From: Mycobacterium sp.
GTDB lineage: Bacteria; Actinomycetota; Actinomycetes; Mycobacteriales; Mycobacteriaceae
NCBI GenBank assembly: GCA_019246375.1
Contig: JAFAQO010000697.1
Location: 1 to 6,120, forward strand
Length of the DNA stretch: 6,120 bases
Direction: 5' to 3'
Shown: positions 5,358 through 6,120 of the stretch, piece by piece
Numbering within the stretch: position 1 is the stretch's first letter
How the letters are laid out: the number at the start of each line of letters is the position of its first letter
The notes under the pieces: model-generated
What the model was told of the DNA's origin: nothing
Database searches by the model: none
What the model saw: only the letters and a program-made list of their open reading frames with translations
Position numbers and translations under genes: made by a program

Positions 5358-6120
5358 GCGCAGAGCTGACGCCCTTGCTGAAAGCGGCCATTGGCTTCGC
5401 CTACATCGGCGGCATCGCGTTTGTCGCGATTGGTGTGTACCTGAGCTATCGTCGACGCCGCCTCCACCCACTCTTACTTCTCTGCATCTCGGCGCTCTCG
5501 TTCTCCTGGATCGAGGCGCCCTACGACTGGGCGATGTACGCGCAGTTCCCGCGTGCTCTGCCCCGCGTGCCGTCGTGGTGGCCACTGAACATGACTTGGG
5601 GTGGGCTGCCCTCGTCCGTGCCCGTCGGCTACATCTCCTACTTCGTGCTGCCTGCCGTGATCGGGGCGGCGCTCGGGCGATGGTTGAGCGCAAAGTTCCA
5701 CTGGCGCAGACCTCCGATGCTTCTGACCGTCGGCCTCGTCGTCGGCTTCTGCTGGGCCTTCCTGTTCAACGCGATCCTCGGAGCCCGGCTTGGCGTCTTC
5801 TACTACGGCTACGTGATCCCCGGACTTGGCCTATGGGAGGGGACCAAGCACCAGTATCCGGTCTACGACTCCCTGGCGATGGGCGTGCAGATGATGGTCT
5901 TTACCTACCTGCTCGGACGGACGGATTCCCAACGACGAAATGTCATCGAAATGTGGGCCGAGAAGAGGTCGAGGAGCCGTCTTGGATCATCAGTCCTGTC
6001 CATCATCGCTGTCGTCGTCATCGGAAATGTGCTCTATGGGGCGGTGTTCGCGCCCCATCTCGCTACAAAGCTGGGGGGTTGGGTGACCGCAGGACCAACG
6101 GCTCCCTTATTTCCGGGTGT
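5354..6120 (+). CDS. Polytopic membrane protein resembling AveC-family spirocyclase (partial, C-terminus off right edge)
   Basis: The frame is open from ATG 5354 to the window end (255 full codons, no stop). Six hydrophobic segments are visible at about 9-30, 38-52, 90-110, 121-142, 174-188 and 211-230, so it is an integral membrane protein. Between them are conserved-looking aromatic and Pro-rich loops: IEAPYDWAMYAQFP (53-66), VPSWWPLNMTWGGLPSS (72-88), and YYGYVIPGLGLWEGTKHQYPVYDS (150-173). These resemble mycobacterial proteins annotated as spirocyclase AveC family, named after Streptomyces avermitilis AveC, which takes part in dehydration and spiroketal formation of avermectin. No polyketide synthase is in view, so the real substrate in this organism is unknown; a lipid or isoprenoid is a guess based on the P450 and SDR neighbours. 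Translation is probably coupled to the 38-codon gene through ATGA. The family call rests on recall of sequence style and not on an alignment. Confidence 0.75.
   Translation, partial: MSAELTPLLKAAIGFAYIGGIAFVAIGVYLSYRRRRLHPLLLLCISALSFSWIEAPYDWAMYAQFPRALPRVPSWWPLNMTWGGLPSSVPVGYISYFVLPAVIGAALGRWLSAKFHWRRPPMLLTVGLVVGFCWAFLFNAILGARLGVFYYGYVIPGLGLWEGTKHQYPVYDSLAMGVQMMVFTYLLGRTDSQRRNVIEMWAEKRSRSRLGSSVLSIIAVVVIGNVLYGAVFAPHLATKLGGWVTAGPTAPLFPG

Noticed and set aside
1..6120. CRISPR arrays, insertion sequences, tRNA or rRNA genes
   Set aside because: I saw no spaced direct repeats, transposase motifs, terminal inverted repeats or conserved RNA gene sequences on either strand.

Overview
High-GC DNA with mycobacterial or actinobacterial character. 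The codon use is GC-rich, several starts are GTG or TTG, and P450, SDR, TetR and AveC-like genes are packed together as is typical of environmental or non-tuberculous mycobacteria. The genus is inferred from gene content and protein style; no rRNA or other taxonomic marker is present.

Left part (1-2213, minus strand): a two-gene chaperone operon. A VWA-domain protein of the NorD/CbbO type comes first, followed closely by a MoxR-class AAA+ ATPase of the NorQ/NirQ/CbbQ type that runs off the left edge. Such pairs remodel or activate a metalloenzyme client; no nitric oxide reductase or Rubisco gene is visible here. Centre (2322-3260, plus): a short-chain dehydrogenase of the MFE-2-like type, transcribed divergently from the VWA gene. 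It converges on a cytochrome P450 gene (3321-4523, minus).

Right part: behind the P450 lies a TetR-type regulator gene on the minus strand (4711-5144). It is broken, with recognisable TetR segments scattered over three reading frames and too short overall. Divergent from it is a plus-strand pair: a 38-codon single-span membrane peptide (5241-5357) overlapping by ATGA the start of a polytopic membrane protein resembling the AveC 'spirocyclase' family (5354 to beyond the right edge).

Regulation: the short intergenic spaces hold plausible SigA-type promoters. The vwA/SDR space has two interleaved divergent promoters. A 14-base AT-rich near-palindrome inside it recurs with one mismatch just downstream of the -10 of the P450 promoter. 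A different imperfect palindrome sits in the TetR/AveC space. The picture, by inference, is a small lipid or isoprenoid oxidation locus (P450, SDR, AveC-like protein, plus an ATPase/VWA activator) once controlled by a local TetR repressor that has since decayed.
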